A stretch of DNA of 48,066 bases. It comes from Serratia ureilytica (GTDB lineage Bacteria; Pseudomonadota; Gammaproteobacteria; Enterobacterales; Enterobacteriaceae). How positions within the stretch are numbered: the stretch's first letter is position 1; the number at the start of each line of letters is the position of its first letter. The notes below the pieces were generated by a model that made no database searches, had not been told where the DNA came from, and worked only from the letters and a program-made list of their open reading frames with translations. The stretch is from NCBI RefSeq assembly GCF_013375155.1, contig NZ_JABXOF010000019.1, positions 1 through 48,066 of the forward strand, written 5' to 3'. The translations under genes were made by a program, and so were the position numbers. Positions 17,574 to 27,303 of the stretch are shown here, piece by piece.

Positions 17574-17813
17574 GTGGCACAGCAGCTTGAGTTTTTCGAC
17601 ATCCCCAGCCCGTGTCGCGGCATTTGCCAGGCCGACGCTCGCGGTTTCTGCCGTGGCTGCCTGCGCAGCCGCGAGGAGCGGTTCGGCTGGATGAGCATGA
17701 GCGACGCGCAAAAGCGCGAAGTGCTGCGTCTGTGTCGCCAACGTTTCCTGCGCCTGCAGCGCGCCAACAAAGCCCCCGACGAGCCGCTGCCGGAACAGCC
17801 TTCGCTGTTTTGA
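17574..17813 (+). CDS. ydhL: DUF1289 protein YdhL
   Basis: A 79-residue protein of the DUF1289 family, nearly identical to E. coli YdhL in length and sequence (QLEFFDIPSPCRGICQAD start, EQPSLF end). Four cysteines in CRGIC and FCRGCLR look like a small metal- or cluster-binding site; function is unknown. The start is GTG with an AGGAGG ribosome site. Its position before ydhF is as in E. coli, so the backbone resumes here after the eptA/LysR insert. Confidence 0.9.
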   Translation: MAQQLEFFDIPSPCRGICQADARGFCRGCLRSREERFGWMSMSDAQKREVLRLCRQRFLRLQRANKAPDEPLPEQPSLF

Positions 17814-17913
17814 CCCTTTCCTGATCTGCCGCACGTTCATGCGCCTTTGCGCTTCCCTGCGCCTCACCGGCTTGTGTATGCTGGCTGACAACTAATGTCA
17901 TGAGGTTTTCGCA

Positions 17914-18810
17914 ATGGTAGAACGCATTCGTCTCGCGCCGCAGGGGCCTGAATTTTCCCGCATGATTTGCGGTTACTGGCGGTTGATGGAGTGGGGCATG
18001 TCGCCGCAGCAGCTGCTGACGTTTATCGAACAGCACGTCGAACTGGGCGTCACCACCGTCGATCACGCAGATATCTATGGTGGTTATGCCTGCGAGCAGG
18101 CATTCGGCGACGCGCTGCGCCTGAAGCCCGCGTTGCGGCAGTCGCTGGAGCTGGTGAGCAAGTGCGGCATCGCCACCACCGCCAAGCCCGGCAACCCGAT
18201 CGGCCACTACATCACCGATCGCGATCATATCGTACAGAGCGCGGAACACTCGCTGCGCCATCTGCATACCGACTACCTCGACCTGTTGCTGATCCACCGC
18301 CCGGATCCGTTGATGGACGCTGACGACGTGGCCGAAGCCTTTGTCGCGCTGCACAAAAGCGGCAAGGTGCGCCATTTCGGCGTCTCTAACTTTACGCCCG
18401 CGCAGTTCCAACTGCTGCAGTCGCGTCTGCCGTTCTCTCTGGTCACCAATCAGGTGGAAATTTCGCCGATTCACCAACCGGCGATCCTGGACGGCACGCT
18501 CGACCAGTGCCAGCAGCTGCGCATCAAACCGATGGCCTGGTCCTGCCTGGGTGGCGGCCGCTTGTTCAACGACGCCGAGTTCCAGCCGCTGCGCGACGAG
18601 CTGCTGCGGGTGGCGCAAGAGATCGGCGCCGAGACCATTGAACAGGTGGTTTATGCCTGGGTGATGCGCCTGCCGTCTTCGCCGCTGCCGATTATCGGCT
18701 CCGGCAAGATCGAGCGGGTGCGTTCGGCATTGAAGGCGCAGAAACTGGCGCTGAACCGCCAGCAGTGGTTCCGCATTCGCAAGGCGGCGTTGGGGTATGA
18801 CGTGCCCTGA
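17914..18810 (+). CDS. ydhF: Aldo/keto reductase YdhF
   Basis: A 298-residue NADPH-dependent oxidoreductase, equal in length to E. coli YdhF. The catalytic tetrad of the family is readable: Asp and Tyr in DHADIYGGY, Lys in LELVSKCGI, and His in LLLIHRPDP. The cofactor-binding region GSGKIERVRSALKA lies near the C-terminus. No natural substrate is known. It ends before a strong bidirectional terminator that it shares with convergent lipA. Confidence 0.93.
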   Translation: MVERIRLAPQGPEFSRMICGYWRLMEWGMSPQQLLTFIEQHVELGVTTVDHADIYGGYACEQAFGDALRLKPALRQSLELVSKCGIATTAKPGNPIGHYITDRDHIVQSAEHSLRHLHTDYLDLLLIHRPDPLMDADDVAEAFVALHKSGKVRHFGVSNFTPAQFQLLQSRLPFSLVTNQVEISPIHQPAILDGTLDQCQQLRIKPMAWSCLGGGRLFNDAEFQPLRDELLRVAQEIGAETIEQVVYAWVMRLPSSPLPIIGSGKIERVRSALKAQKLALNRQQWFRIRKAALGYDVP

Positions 18811-18827
18811 GACGGGGTAGAAAGAGG

Positions 18828-18860
18828 AAAGCCGGGCGGCGAAAGCGCCCGGCTTTTTTT
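18828..18860. terminator. Bidirectional terminator between ydhF and lipA
   Basis: GCCGGGCG / CGCCCGGC forms an 8-bp stem flanked by AAA on the left and seven T on the right. Confidence 0.85.
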
Positions 18861-18870
18861 ACGTTGGTCT

Positions 18871-20715
18871 TTAGGCCAACACCACCTGATCGGGGTTGAA
18901 ATGATCGAGCGAGACGCCGATCAGCGTGACCTGGCTGTGGCCGAAGGCCAGCACCAGATCGTCGTTTTGCTGCGTGGCATAGTCGCGGATATTCCCGCTG
19001 GCGCCCTCGGTGCCGATAAATACCAGTTTGTCGGTGGCGTTGAAGCCATACAGCTGGTCGCGGCCGAAATCGCCGCTGAACAGGAAGGTATTGCCGTTGC
19101 CGACCCCCTTCAGGATGTCATCGCCGCTGCCGCCGACGAAGGTCAGGTTGCCGCCGGCATGGCCGATCAGCGTATCGTTGCCGGCGTTGCCGAACAGCCA
19201 GGCGTCGTGGCTGCGAGCCTGCAGGACGTCATCGCCGTCGCCGCCGGTGGTGGCGGCCGCATAGGCTTTGAGGCCCGAATCCGATTTCAATCCGGCGGCG
19301 GTCACCTGATGATCCACCTCTTTGCTGAAAATCAGCCAGGAGGTTTCTTTGCTGCGCAGGGTGCTGATGTCGTCCGCCAGCGTAATGCCGCCTTTGGCGT
19401 CGCGCAGGTAAAGCGTATTGCCGTCGTAGGCGACCTCGGTGTTTTTCAACGCCTGCTGGGTATCGAAGATATTGTGGCCTTTGCCGCCGGCGATCAGGTT
19501 ATAGCCGCCGGCGTCGCGGAAGATATCGTCACCGTCGCGGCCCTCGAGATAGTCGTTGCCTTTGCCGCCCTTGATCAAATCATTGCCGTCGCTGCCGATG
19601 ATAAACGTCGGCCCGCTGTGCGTTTCCGCGTTGCGGTTCAGATCTTCCACCCAGGTACTGCCGCGCGTGACGTTCGACAGGTTGGAGACGATGATGGTCG
19701 AGTCTTTGTCGGTCAGCGAATAAAACTCGGAGTTCAGCACCCGCATCAGACCATCCTGATAGAAGAACGGCAGGTGGGATAGCCAGGTCGGAATGTTGAG
19801 AATGGAGAACGGCAACAGATTCCAGGCGTCCGACGCGTAGTGGTCGTTGAAGTTGACGATATTGTTGGTGGCGGAGGTATGCGGCGCATCGTGAACGCCC
19901 AATGACGGCAGGGTCAGCGAGGTGCCGTCGAGCGCGCGAAACACCGGATCGTTCTCATAGCCGATGTTGATCACCTTGCCGCCGGCTTCGTACTGGGTCG
20001 GCGAGGCGAAGGCGACATAGTTGGACTGCGCGTAGAAGCCGCCCCAGTTGGCGTCGCTCTGCGCCGCCATGCTGTTGACCGCCAGCCCGCCGAGGCTGTG
20101 GCCGCTGATCACCACGTCTTCGCCGCTCAGCCCGTGGGCCTGCGCGAATTTCGCCACGTCCCCCAGCAAATTGCCGAAGGCCTTCAGCGTATAGCCGTCG
20201 GCATAGCCTTTCGGCCCGAACCCGGCCAACAGATCGTTAATCACATCGCCGATGGTATCGCCGATCAGCGACTCGCGCGGGCCGCTGGTACCGCGAAATG
20301 AGATGCCAATGGCGGTGAGATTGCCTTCGCTGTCATATTTGCCCAGCACCTCGGCCTGAGCAGTGGTGTAACCGGCGGTTTCGCCGTAGTAGGTGCCGCG
20401 CGCATCGGTTTTGCCGGCGTAACCCAACTGCGCGGCGTCGATCACTGACCAGCCGGCATTGTTCACTGCGTCCTGCGCGGCCTGTTCGGAGTCGGGGTTC
20501 CAGGGAAGACCGGGCAGGCCGCCCTGCGACTGGGTGCTGCCGATGAGCGCCGTGATCAGCGTCAGCGGCAGACCGAGGCCGAAACCGGTCTGGTGATAGC
20601 CTTCATCGAAGCCGTTATCGATATTGTGGTAAGCGTAGGTAGAGATGGCCAAGGCGTCGGAAAACAGCGCCTTTGACGCGTTTTCGTCCAGATCCTTATA
20701 GCTAAAGATGCCCAT
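18871..20715 (-). CDS. lipA: Extracellular RTX lipase LipA
   Basis: A 614-residue secreted triacylglycerol lipase of family I.3, matching the well-known Serratia enzyme. There is no N-terminal signal peptide. The nucleophile Ser (about 206) is in VVISGHSLGGLAVN; Asp near 255 (YENDPVFRA) and His near 313 (FNDHYAS) complete the triad. Glycine-rich RTX calcium repeats follow (GGKGNDYLEGRDGDD; GNAGNDTLIG; GGSGDDILKG). The C-terminal type I secretion signal has a VTLIG motif 19 residues from the end, as described for this group. The exporter genes (lipBCD) are not in the window. An AAGGA ribosome site precedes the ATG. E. coli lacks it. Confidence 0.97.
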   Translation of the reverse strand: MGIFSYKDLDENASKALFSDALAISTYAYHNIDNGFDEGYHQTGFGLGLPLTLITALIGSTQSQGGLPGLPWNPDSEQAAQDAVNNAGWSVIDAAQLGYAGKTDARGTYYGETAGYTTAQAEVLGKYDSEGNLTAIGISFRGTSGPRESLIGDTIGDVINDLLAGFGPKGYADGYTLKAFGNLLGDVAKFAQAHGLSGEDVVISGHSLGGLAVNSMAAQSDANWGGFYAQSNYVAFASPTQYEAGGKVINIGYENDPVFRALDGTSLTLPSLGVHDAPHTSATNNIVNFNDHYASDAWNLLPFSILNIPTWLSHLPFFYQDGLMRVLNSEFYSLTDKDSTIIVSNLSNVTRGSTWVEDLNRNAETHSGPTFIIGSDGNDLIKGGKGNDYLEGRDGDDIFRDAGGYNLIAGGKGHNIFDTQQALKNTEVAYDGNTLYLRDAKGGITLADDISTLRSKETSWLIFSKEVDHQVTAAGLKSDSGLKAYAAATTGGDGDDVLQARSHDAWLFGNAGNDTLIGHAGGNLTFVGGSGDDILKGVGNGNTFLFSGDFGRDQLYGFNATDKLVFIGTEGASGNIRDYATQQNDDLVLAFGHSQVTLIGVSLDHFNPDQVVLA

Positions 20716-20956
20716 ATCAGTTCCTTATGAAGTATGCCGCCTGGCCGGGAAGTGAACTCTCGCGCGTCGGCGGTGGAAACAGGGAAACAACGTTAGCCGA
20801 ACGACAGCTGGTCAGAGGACCAACATCGGTAGAATTATTATTGGTGCTAAATATTAGGCCCGCGAATCAAATTGGCGAGATTGTGCGTTGGTTAACAGTG
20901 CTGGCGCTGGCTCTCCTATACTGATAACTCGATAGAGTCATTAAGGAGACTGATTG

Positions 20957-21478
20957 ATGAAACGTTATTGGTATGCGGCGCTTGGCCTGATGGCCTGCGG
21001 GGCCGCTCAGGCGGCGACGGTCGACGTTGAGATGAACTTGGTGACCGGGCAGGGCATCGGTCAGGATATCGGCAAAGTGGCCATCAGCGAAACGCCTTAC
21101 GGCTTACTGTTCACGCCGAGCCTGAAAGCCTTGCCGGCCGGGGTGCACGGTTTCCATGTGCATGAGAAAGGCAGCTGCGAGCCGGGCATGAAGGACGGTA
21201 AGGCGGTGGCGGCGCTGGCGGCCGGCGGGCATTTTGATCCGCAAAAAACCGGGAAACACCTCGGGCCGTATGCCGACGGGCATCTGGGCGATTTGCCGGC
21301 CATCTATGTGACCGCCGACGGCATGGCGAACGACCCGGTGTTGGCGCCGCGGCTGAAAAAAATCAGTGAAATTGAGGGCAAGGCGCTGATGGTGCACGCC
21401 GGCGGCGATAATCACTCGGATCATCCGCTGCCGCTCGGCGGCGGCGGTGAGCGCTTCGCCTGCGGCGTGATCAAGTGA
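20957..21478 (+). CDS. sodC: Periplasmic Cu/Zn superoxide dismutase
   Basis: A 173-residue periplasmic enzyme with a signal peptide ending GAAQA. Copper and zinc ligands are in [26 protein letters not shown] and GGDNHSDHP, with the disulfide Cys in GSCEPG and FACGVIK. The start is the ATG at 20957, eight bases after AAGGAG; a TTG codon just before it is unlikely. The length equals E. coli SodC. The stop codon TGA directly abuts the stop of convergent ydhK, forming the palindrome TGATCA. Confidence 0.96.
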   Translation: MKRYWYAALGLMACGAAQAATVDVEMNLVTGQGIGQDIGKVAISETPYGLLFTPSLKALPAGVHGFHVHEKGSCEPGMKDGKAVAALAAGGHFDPQKTGKHLGPYADGHLGDLPAIYVTADGMANDPVLAPRLKKISEIEGKALMVHAGGDNHSDHPLPLGGGGERFACGVIK

Positions 21479-23509
21479 TCATCCGCCGCTGACGGCCGCA
21501 GTGGCGGCGGGCTGGCCAATGGCCTGTTGCAATTGTTGCAGCGAGCAGTAGAGCCGCCAAATAAGGCCGGCCAGATCGCGCGCCGCCTGTTCCGGGTGGT
21601 GCGCCAGGGCGTTGCTCATGCGCAGCAGTTCTTGCAGCGTGGCGTCCAGCGAACTGTGCTGCACGCCTTTCTCCGTCATGATGCCGCGCAGGCAGTGGAT
21701 ACAGACGTTGCGCACCGCCGACAGCGGATCTGAGCGGGTTTGCCAGTCGCGCAGCTGCCAGACGATATGGCTGCAGTTGAGCAGCACCACGCCCCAGCGC
21801 AGCAACCAGGTGCGCGCCTCCTGATCCTGACTTTGATTGAGCTGGCTGATGCGATGGTAGATCAGCGATTCAAACTGGCTTTCGCTCTGCTGCGGCTTTT
21901 TGCTCAACTGATCGATAAAGTCGCGGCGCAGCGCGCGGATAATACGGCGGCTCTTTCGCTTGTCCGAGCTGGGGCGCAGGATCTGAAACGCCAGCCCGGC
22001 CAGCAGCACACCGACAATTTTACCGATGTTGTCATTGATAAAGGACTGGTAGTCATAGCTCGGCGGATTGCTGACGGTCAGAAATGAGCCCATAAAGACG
22101 ATCAGCTGCCCCCAAAGCGCGGCATAAGGCGGATTCTGCAGTTTGAGCATCTGCATGGTCACCAGGATCGGGAACAGGAAGGCGCAGAACACCCAGAAAT
22201 CATCAATCTGGATCATCAAACCGAATTTCACCACGAAGCAGGCGACCGAGAGCAGCAGCACCGCCTTGAGCAAGGTGCTTACGCTGTTGATCGGCGAAGG
22301 CGTGGAGGAGTAGAGCACGCAGCTGATGGCGGTGAGCGTCAGTGCCGCGCTGCCGGCGTCCCACTGCGTGTTGATCCAGTAGGCGCAGCCGATCACGATG
22401 CATAAAAAGGTACGCAGGCCGTTATAGGCGGCTTCGTAGCTGTCGGTATGGCGCGCCAGCGAGGTGACGCGCGGCGGCTGGAGATCGCTGACCGCCGTGG
22501 CGCTTTCCAATCGCTGCAGCCAGCGGTTGCAGCGCAGATAAAGCCAGCAGAAATCACGCAAACGCAGCCAGAAGGCGCGATGGCGGTAGTCCGCTGCATC
22601 TTGCGGGGCGATCTGCTGGAGCAGGCGCGCCAAGCGATATTTATCGGTGGCGGGATCGCGCAATTCATCCAGCAGTTGCCTCAGCACCGGCATCAGATTG
22701 GCGGGACGATCCGGCCAGTTCAGCAGCATGCGGCGCAGGCTGGAAATGACGCTGGTAATGCGCAGCTGCTGGTGCAGCAGATAGTTGAGCAGGTTATTTT
22801 GCCGCCGCAGGCGGTAGTGGCTCCAAAACGCCTGAATGCGCAGCAGGTTCATGGTCAGGATCTGGCCGATAACCCCTTCGTGCGAGGTGCGCATCTGTGC
22901 GGTGACCTCCGGCTGCCACAGCATGGCGGCGTGCTCCAGCAGCCGCTGCTGCATGCGCCGCAGCGAAGTCAGCAAGGCTTCGCCGTCGGAGGTGCTGGGC
23001 AGGATCATCATCATCAGCCCGCCGCACAGAATGCCGGTGATCACTTCGCAAACCCGCGCCTGCGCGATATCGAAGATCTGCTGGGTATCGGTGACGTTGA
23101 CCGTACCGAAGGCGATGATGGCGGCGGTATAGCCTGCCAGCGCGAACGCGTAGGAAACGTTGTTTTGATAATGGTTGGAGATATAGGTGCATAGCCCGAT
23201 CCAGGCGGCGATGAACAGCGTGAACAGCCAGGGATCGTTCAGGCAGTGGCCGGCGATCGCCACCGAGGCGGCGGCGCCCACCAGGCTGCCGAAGATGCGG
23301 CCGATGCTTTTGCTGATCACGCCGCCGATGGTGGGGAAGCTGACCACCGCGGCGGAGGTGAGCGCCCAATAAGGTTCGTCGAGCTCGAGCACGAACGCCA
23401 CCCACAGCGCCAGACACATCGCCAGCGAGTTGCGCAGCGCATAGCGCCATTGGCCGCCGGTCGCTTTACCCCAGGGGGTACGGCTCCACTCCAGAAAGGG
23501 CAGGTTCAC
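21479..23509 (-). CDS. ydhK: FUSC/AaeB-family efflux protein YdhK
   Basis: A 676-residue inner-membrane protein of the aromatic-acid exporter (AaeB/FUSC) family, close to E. coli YdhK (670). It has two repeats of a helix bundle, each with about five to six membrane segments (residues about 20-170 and 365-510), joined and followed by cytosolic helical parts. It is the last gene of the ydhI-ydhJ-ydhK operon; together with the fusion protein YdhJ it should form an efflux pump of unknown substrate. The start is GTG, three bases after the ydhJ stop. Confidence 0.9.
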   Translation of the reverse strand: MNLPFLEWSRTPWGKATGGQWRYALRNSLAMCLALWVAFVLELDEPYWALTSAAVVSFPTIGGVISKSIGRIFGSLVGAAASVAIAGHCLNDPWLFTLFIAAWIGLCTYISNHYQNNVSYAFALAGYTAAIIAFGTVNVTDTQQIFDIAQARVCEVITGILCGGLMMMILPSTSDGEALLTSLRRMQQRLLEHAAMLWQPEVTAQMRTSHEGVIGQILTMNLLRIQAFWSHYRLRRQNNLLNYLLHQQLRITSVISSLRRMLLNWPDRPANLMPVLRQLLDELRDPATDKYRLARLLQQIAPQDAADYRHRAFWLRLRDFCWLYLRCNRWLQRLESATAVSDLQPPRVTSLARHTDSYEAAYNGLRTFLCIVIGCAYWINTQWDAGSAALTLTAISCVLYSSTPSPINSVSTLLKAVLLLSVACFVVKFGLMIQIDDFWVFCAFLFPILVTMQMLKLQNPPYAALWGQLIVFMGSFLTVSNPPSYDYQSFINDNIGKIVGVLLAGLAFQILRPSSDKRKSRRIIRALRRDFIDQLSKKPQQSESQFESLIYHRISQLNQSQDQEARTWLLRWGVVLLNCSHIVWQLRDWQTRSDPLSAVRNVCIHCLRGIMTEKGVQHSSLDATLQELLRMSNALAHHPEQAARDLAGLIWRLYCSLQQLQQAIGQPAATAAVSGG

Positions 23510-23512
23510 ACT

Positions 23513-24376
23513 TTAGTTCCGCTGATGAATCGAAATGGTGCAGGTGGTGCCGGCAACCAGCGTCAAATCGGCGGGCACGTTGAGCAATTTTATCCGCACC
23601 GGCACGCGCTGAGCCAAACGCACCCAGGGAACATTGGGCTTAACATCCATTAATAGATCGTTGTTGCTGTCAACGCTCTGATCGTAAATGGCGCGGCCGA
23701 TACTCTCTACTTCCCCCTGCAACGGGGTGTTGCCGTTATATAAGACAATATCGGCTTTATTGCCTTCTTTTATATGTTTCAGCTTGGTTTCTTCGAAATA
23801 ACCGAGTACATAAAACGAATGGACATCCACCAGCGCGACCAAAGGCGTGCCGGCGTTGGCGTAGTTCCCGACCCGCGCCTGCAGATTGGTGATATAACCG
23901 TCGGTCGGCGCGTAAATTTTAGTTTTGCTCAAATTCCATTTGGCCTGTTCCAGGTTGGCCAGGGCGGCTTTATAGGCGGCCTTCATTGCCTGAGCGGCTA
24001 AATTGGACTCATCCAAATCTTCAGCGGAAATAACGTTGCGCGGCAACCCGCGGCGTCGGGCGGCTTCGTGGTCCGCCTTGGCCAGATCCGATTGCGCTTT
24101 TGCCACCGCGGCCTCGGCATTGTCCAGCGCGATCTGATAAGGCACCGCGTCGAGGGTAAAAATCAGACTTCCCGCAGGTACGAATTGATTGTCATTCGCA
24201 CTTATTTTCTCTAATCTTCCAGAAACCTCAGGGGTGATATTGACGAGTTCTGCGCGCACTTTTCCGTCACGGGTCCATGGGGATTGCATATAATAATTCC
24301 AGAGCCACCAACCGGCGCAGACGGCAATGGCGCAGACGATCACCGTAGAAAAGTATTTTAATGTTTTATGCTGCAT
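23513..24376 (-). CDS. ydhJ: HlyD-family periplasmic adaptor YdhJ
   Basis: A 287-residue membrane fusion protein anchored by one N-terminal helix (about residues 9-28). The lipoyl/barrel-sandwich halves are recognisable as ITPEVSGRLEKISANDNQFV (about 48-67) and IYAPTDGYITNLQARVGNYA, separated by a coiled-coil hairpin. Length agrees with E. coli YdhJ (285) and its AaeA-type relatives. It connects YdhK in the inner membrane to an outer-membrane channel that is not encoded here. It is separated by three bases from each neighbour, so the three genes form one operon. Confidence 0.92.
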   Translation of the reverse strand: MQHKTLKYFSTVIVCAIAVCAGWWLWNYYMQSPWTRDGKVRAELVNITPEVSGRLEKISANDNQFVPAGSLIFTLDAVPYQIALDNAEAAVAKAQSDLAKADHEAARRRGLPRNVISAEDLDESNLAAQAMKAAYKAALANLEQAKWNLSKTKIYAPTDGYITNLQARVGNYANAGTPLVALVDVHSFYVLGYFEETKLKHIKEGNKADIVLYNGNTPLQGEVESIGRAIYDQSVDSNNDLLMDVKPNVPWVRLAQRVPVRIKLLNVPADLTLVAGTTCTISIHQRN

Positions 24377-24379
24377 GGG

Positions 24380-24616
24380 TTACCAACTCGCTAAAATCCA
24401 TAAGGAACCGCTGACGGTCAGGACGAAAATGGACAGGTCCATCAACATGGGGTGCCAGATTTCACCGGAATACATCCAGTCCCTGAGCAGCTGATGAATC
24501 AGCAACCATAAGACCAGTCCTAGCAAAAAAGCTTTAAATATGGGTGGAAAATAAAGCGATGCCCCCAGGACCAAATCGGGTAAGGGCGATGAGGCGTGTA
24601 ACCATGATGTATTCAC
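24380..24616 (-). CDS. ydhI: DUF1656 membrane protein YdhI
   Basis: A 78-residue inner-membrane protein of the DUF1656 (AaeX-like) family with two hydrophobic segments (about residues 28-45 and 58-77). It is the first gene of the ydhIJK operon and matches the small AaeX-like companion found with every AaeAB-type pump. Its role is not known. The start is GTG, with AGGGA eight bases upstream; the ATG two bases earlier is out of frame. It is divergent from slyA, with a SlyA-like operator in the 180-bp gap. Confidence 0.9.
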   Translation of the reverse strand: MNTSWLHASSPLPDLVLGASLYFPPIFKAFLLGLVLWLLIHQLLRDWMYSGEIWHPMLMDLSIFVLTVSGSLWILASW

Positions 24617-24768
24617 ATTAACAATCCCTACGGGTGAATATGTTGAATATTTGCATAACGATTAAACAATAGCGGCTAAAAATAGTGGTTATTTCCACAA
24701 TATACATTATATACATTTGTGTTTTTAATGTGAGTTACCCAAAATAGTCTAAGCTCTGGGAGGTAATG

Positions 24769-24780
24769 TTAGCATGCTAA
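24769..24780. promoter_or_regulatory. SlyA-like operator
   Basis: The 12-bp perfect palindrome TTAGCATGCTAA differs by one base from the known SlyA consensus TTAGCAAGCTAA. It lies 17 bp before the slyA start codon and 153 bp from ydhI, and so could mediate slyA autorepression and influence ydhIJK. Confidence 0.65.
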
Positions 24781-24796
24781 TTATAAGGAGGGGTAA

Positions 24797-25228
24797 GTGG
24801 AGTCAACATTAGGTTCAGATTTAGCACGATTGGTTCGTGTTTGGCGAGCGCTCATCGATCATCGGCTCAAGCCGTTGGAGCTGACCCAAACGCATTGGGT
24901 TACGTTGCACAATATCAATCGCTTGCCGCCGGAGCAGTCGCAAATCCAGCTGGCCAAGGCGATCGGTATCGAGCAACCGTCACTGGTTCGCACGCTGGAC
25001 CAACTGGAGGAGAAGGGGCTTATCACGCGTCACACCTGTGCCAACGATCGCCGCGCGAAGCGCATCAAGCTGACCGAAGCGGCCGATCCGATCATCAGGG
25101 AAGTCGACAGTGTGATCACATCTACGCGCAGTGAGATTTTAAGCGGCATTACCGCCGACGAAGTGCATCTGTTGGTAGGGCTGATTGGCAAGTTAGAACA
25201 AAATATCACCGAACTGCAGAACAAATAA
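24797..25228 (+). CDS. slyA: MarR-family regulator SlyA
   Basis: A 143-residue winged-helix regulator, one residue from E. coli SlyA in length and nearly identical in the DNA-binding region ([20 protein letters not shown], wing [12 protein letters not shown]). SlyA binds AT-rich promoters, often countering H-NS, and controls virulence and stress genes. The start is GTG after an unusually strong AAGGAGGGG ribosome site. It is divergent from ydhIJK and convergent with slyB, with a terminator between them. Confidence 0.96.
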   Translation: MESTLGSDLARLVRVWRALIDHRLKPLELTQTHWVTLHNINRLPPEQSQIQLAKAIGIEQPSLVRTLDQLEEKGLITRHTCANDRRAKRIKLTEAADPIIREVDSVITSTRSEILSGITADEVHLLVGLIGKLEQNITELQNK

Positions 25229-25270
25229 TAATATTCTTATTTTCTACGATTACAGTTTCACAGCATCAGA

Positions 25271-25300
25271 AATAAAACCGGAGGCGATTGCCTCCGGTTT
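25271..25300. terminator. Bidirectional terminator between slyA and slyB
   Basis: A perfect AAACCGGAGGC / GCCTCCGGTTT stem of 11 bp with a GATT loop, with A and T runs at both edges. Confidence 0.85.
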
Positions 25301-25320
25301 GCCGTGTGCCGCCTGCTGAC

Positions 25321-25785
25321 TTACAGCGGAGAGACGGTGATGGTGTCGCCCATGCGCGCCATGCGCACGCGCTGACCCGGGCTGAACTTGGTGTCGCCTG
25401 CTTTCTGCACCACGACGATGTTCTCTTTCTGGTCGGTTTTGATTTCCAGCTCGTAGCCTGAGGTACGACCGGCCACTTCACCGATGCTGTTGCCCGCCGC
25501 GCCGCCGGCGATAGCGCCCGCCGCGGTAGCCAGCGTACGGCCGGTGCCGCCGCCAACGGTGTTGCCCAACAGCCCACCAATTACCGCGCCGCCGATCATC
25601 CCCAAGGCGTTGGAGCCTTCGCCGCCCTGAATTTTAACCGGACGCACGGAAACCAGCGTCCCGTAAGTGACGTTCTGCACCTGCTTGGCCTGCGAGGACG
25701 AGTAGACATCGCCGGACATGGATTCATTGGCACACCCAGCCAACGTAACGGCGGCGACGGCAACGACGAGAAGACGCTTGATCAT
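25321..25785 (-). CDS. slyB: Outer-membrane lipoprotein SlyB
   Basis: A 154-residue lipoprotein of the Pcp/SlyB family (E. coli 155). The signal peptide ends in LAGC (Cys18). A central glycine-zipper region (MIGGAVIGGLLGNTVGGGTG and AAGAIAGGAAGNSIGE) is typical of the family and forms membrane-associated helices. SlyB is known as a PhoP-dependent protein that forms protective oligomers in stressed outer membranes. The start at 25785 follows AGGAG. The upstream minus strand carries a good PhoP-like box. Confidence 0.95.
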   Translation of the reverse strand: MIKRLLVVAVAAVTLAGCANESMSGDVYSSSQAKQVQNVTYGTLVSVRPVKIQGGEGSNALGMIGGAVIGGLLGNTVGGGTGRTLATAAGAIAGGAAGNSIGEVAGRTSGYELEIKTDQKENIVVVQKAGDTKFSPGQRVRMARMGDTITVSPL

Positions 25786-25923
25786 ATAAAACTCCTGATG
25801 GTAGTAGTCCATAACCTGGCAATGCTCACCAGGCAAGATTCAGTGAAAATGATAGACAAAGTATGGCTGAAAGTTGATACAGCGCCATGCCTCATCGCTG
25901 CACGCAGCTTAACTTTTCTCTGT

Positions 25924-25940
25924 TCAACCAATAATAAACC
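25924..25940 (-). promoter_or_regulatory. Putative PhoP box upstream of slyB
   Basis: Minus-strand GGTTTA, five bases, GGTTGA. The PhoP consensus is (G/T)GTTTA-N5-(G/T)GTTTA; one mismatch. About 12 bp downstream is TAAGCT, a weak -10. slyB is a core PhoP target in other enterics. Confidence 0.55.
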
Positions 25941-25981
25941 GCGGTTTACCTTTATGACAGCCTCACCGACATTCCGTTGCC

Positions 25982-25998
25982 GGTTAACGCACGGTTTA
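25982..25998 (+). promoter_or_regulatory. Second PhoP-like repeat, facing anmK
   Basis: Plus-strand GGTTAA, five bases, GGTTTA: one mismatch from the PhoP box. No clear -10 follows at the right distance, so it may be a coincidence. Confidence 0.3.
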
Positions 25999-26136
25999 AC
26001 ACATAAAATGTGCCACAGCGACGCACCTGGCTCACGGCGCGTAAAAAAAGCATCATAATTCATGGCGTTAATTCGTCAATTCTGGTTTATTTGTCAGGAT
26101 AAAATTTGCTTACCGTGCGGGTTAGAGGATGTTGCT

Positions 26137-27258
26137 ATGAAGTCAGGCCGCTATATAGGCGTCATGTCCGGCACCAGTCTGGACGGAATCGATGTGGTAT
26201 TGGCCGCGATTGACGATCGCATGGTGGCGCAGCAGGCCAGCTATAGCCATCCGATGCCGATCGCGCTGAAAAAAGAGATCCTGGGGATGTGCCAGGGGCA
26301 GCAAACCACGCTGGCCGCGGTCGGCCGGTTGGACGCACAGCTGGGCACGCTGTTTGGCGAGGCGGTGCTCGGCCTGCTGAAGCAAACCGGTATCGACGCG
26401 GATCATATCACCGCCATCGGCTGCCACGGCCAGACGGTATGGCACGAACCGGAAGGCGACGCGCGTTTCTCCATGCAGCTCGGCGACAACAACCGCATCG
26501 CCGCACTGACCAATATCACCACCGTCGGCGATTTCCGCCGGCGCGACATGGCTTACGGCGGGCAGGGCGCGCCGCTGGTGCCGGCGTTTCATCAGGCGCT
26601 GCTGGGGCATCCCGTCGAGCGGCGTATGGTGCTGAACATCGGCGGCATCGCCAACCTCTCTCTGCTGTTGCCCGGTGCGCCGGTGCGCGGTTTTGACACC
26701 GGGCCAGGCAACATGCTGATGGACGCCTGGATCTGGCGCCACCGCGCGCAACCTTACGATCAGAACGGCGGCTGGGCTATGCAGGGGCGCGTCTGTTTGC
26801 CGCTGTTGCAGCAGATGCTGGCGGACCCTTACTTCGCGCTGCCTGCGCCGAAAAGCACCGGCCGCGAGTATTTCAACATCGCCTGGCTGGAGCGTCAGCT
26901 GGCCGGATTACCGGCGATTGCGCCGGTCGACGTGCAGGCCACGCTGACGGAGCTGACCGCCGTCAGCATCAGCGAACAGGTGTTGCTGGCCGGCGGGTGC
27001 GAGCGTTTGCTGGTGTGCGGCGGCGGGGCGCGCAACACGCTGCTGATGGCGCGTCTGTCTGCGCTGCTGCCGGGGACGGAAGTTGGGCTGACCGACGATT
27101 TCGGCGTCAGCGGCGACGATATGGAGGCCTTGGCCTTTGCCTGGCTGGCGTTTCGCACGCTGTCCGGCCAGGCCGGCAACCTGCCTTCGGTGACCGGCGC
27201 CAGCCGTGAAACGGTGCTGGGTGGGATTTATCCGGTTTTGCCATTCGGGGGGCGCTAG
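26137..27258 (+). CDS. anmK: Anhydro-N-acetylmuramic acid kinase
   Basis: A 373-residue cytosolic kinase that hydrolyses and phosphorylates 1,6-anhydro-MurNAc to MurNAc-6-phosphate during peptidoglycan recycling. The actin-like ATPase fold shows the nucleotide motif [13 protein letters not shown] (residues 9-21), [31 protein letters not shown] and [12 protein letters not shown]. The start at 26137 (MKSGRYIGV) follows AGAGGAT; the in-frame upstream extension has no homology. It directly precedes mliC, as in E. coli. Confidence 0.96.
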   Translation: MKSGRYIGVMSGTSLDGIDVVLAAIDDRMVAQQASYSHPMPIALKKEILGMCQGQQTTLAAVGRLDAQLGTLFGEAVLGLLKQTGIDADHITAIGCHGQTVWHEPEGDARFSMQLGDNNRIAALTNITTVGDFRRRDMAYGGQGAPLVPAFHQALLGHPVERRMVLNIGGIANLSLLLPGAPVRGFDTGPGNMLMDAWIWRHRAQPYDQNGGWAMQGRVCLPLLQQMLADPYFALPAPKSTGREYFNIAWLERQLAGLPAIAPVDVQATLTELTAVSISEQVLLAGGCERLLVCGGGARNTLLMARLSALLPGTEVGLTDDFGVSGDDMEALAFAWLAFRTLSGQAGNLPSVTGASRETVLGGIYPVLPFGGR

Positions 27259-27303
27259 CTCTGTTAGGATAGCCTGTGAAGGATTTTTCTAAGGAGCAAC
27301 AGC

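Larger units (their letters stand above)
25786..26136. other. slyB-anmK divergent intergenic region
   Basis: This 351-bp region contains no credible gene. It holds a perfect 14-bp palindrome TAAACCGCGGTTTA (25935-25948) and two PhoP-box-like direct repeats, one on each strand. Confidence 0.5.

Noticed and set aside
16554..17891. 445-codon minus-strand ORF opposite the LysR and ydhL genes
   Set aside because: Low-complexity Arg/Gln-rich product spanning two real genes on the other strand.
19480..19580. Direct repeats in lipA as a DNA repeat element
   Set aside because: They encode RTX calcium-binding motifs and are coding repeats.
20727..20924. 65-codon ORF between lipA and sodC
   Set aside because: No ribosome site, no recognisable feature; lies in a divergent promoter region.
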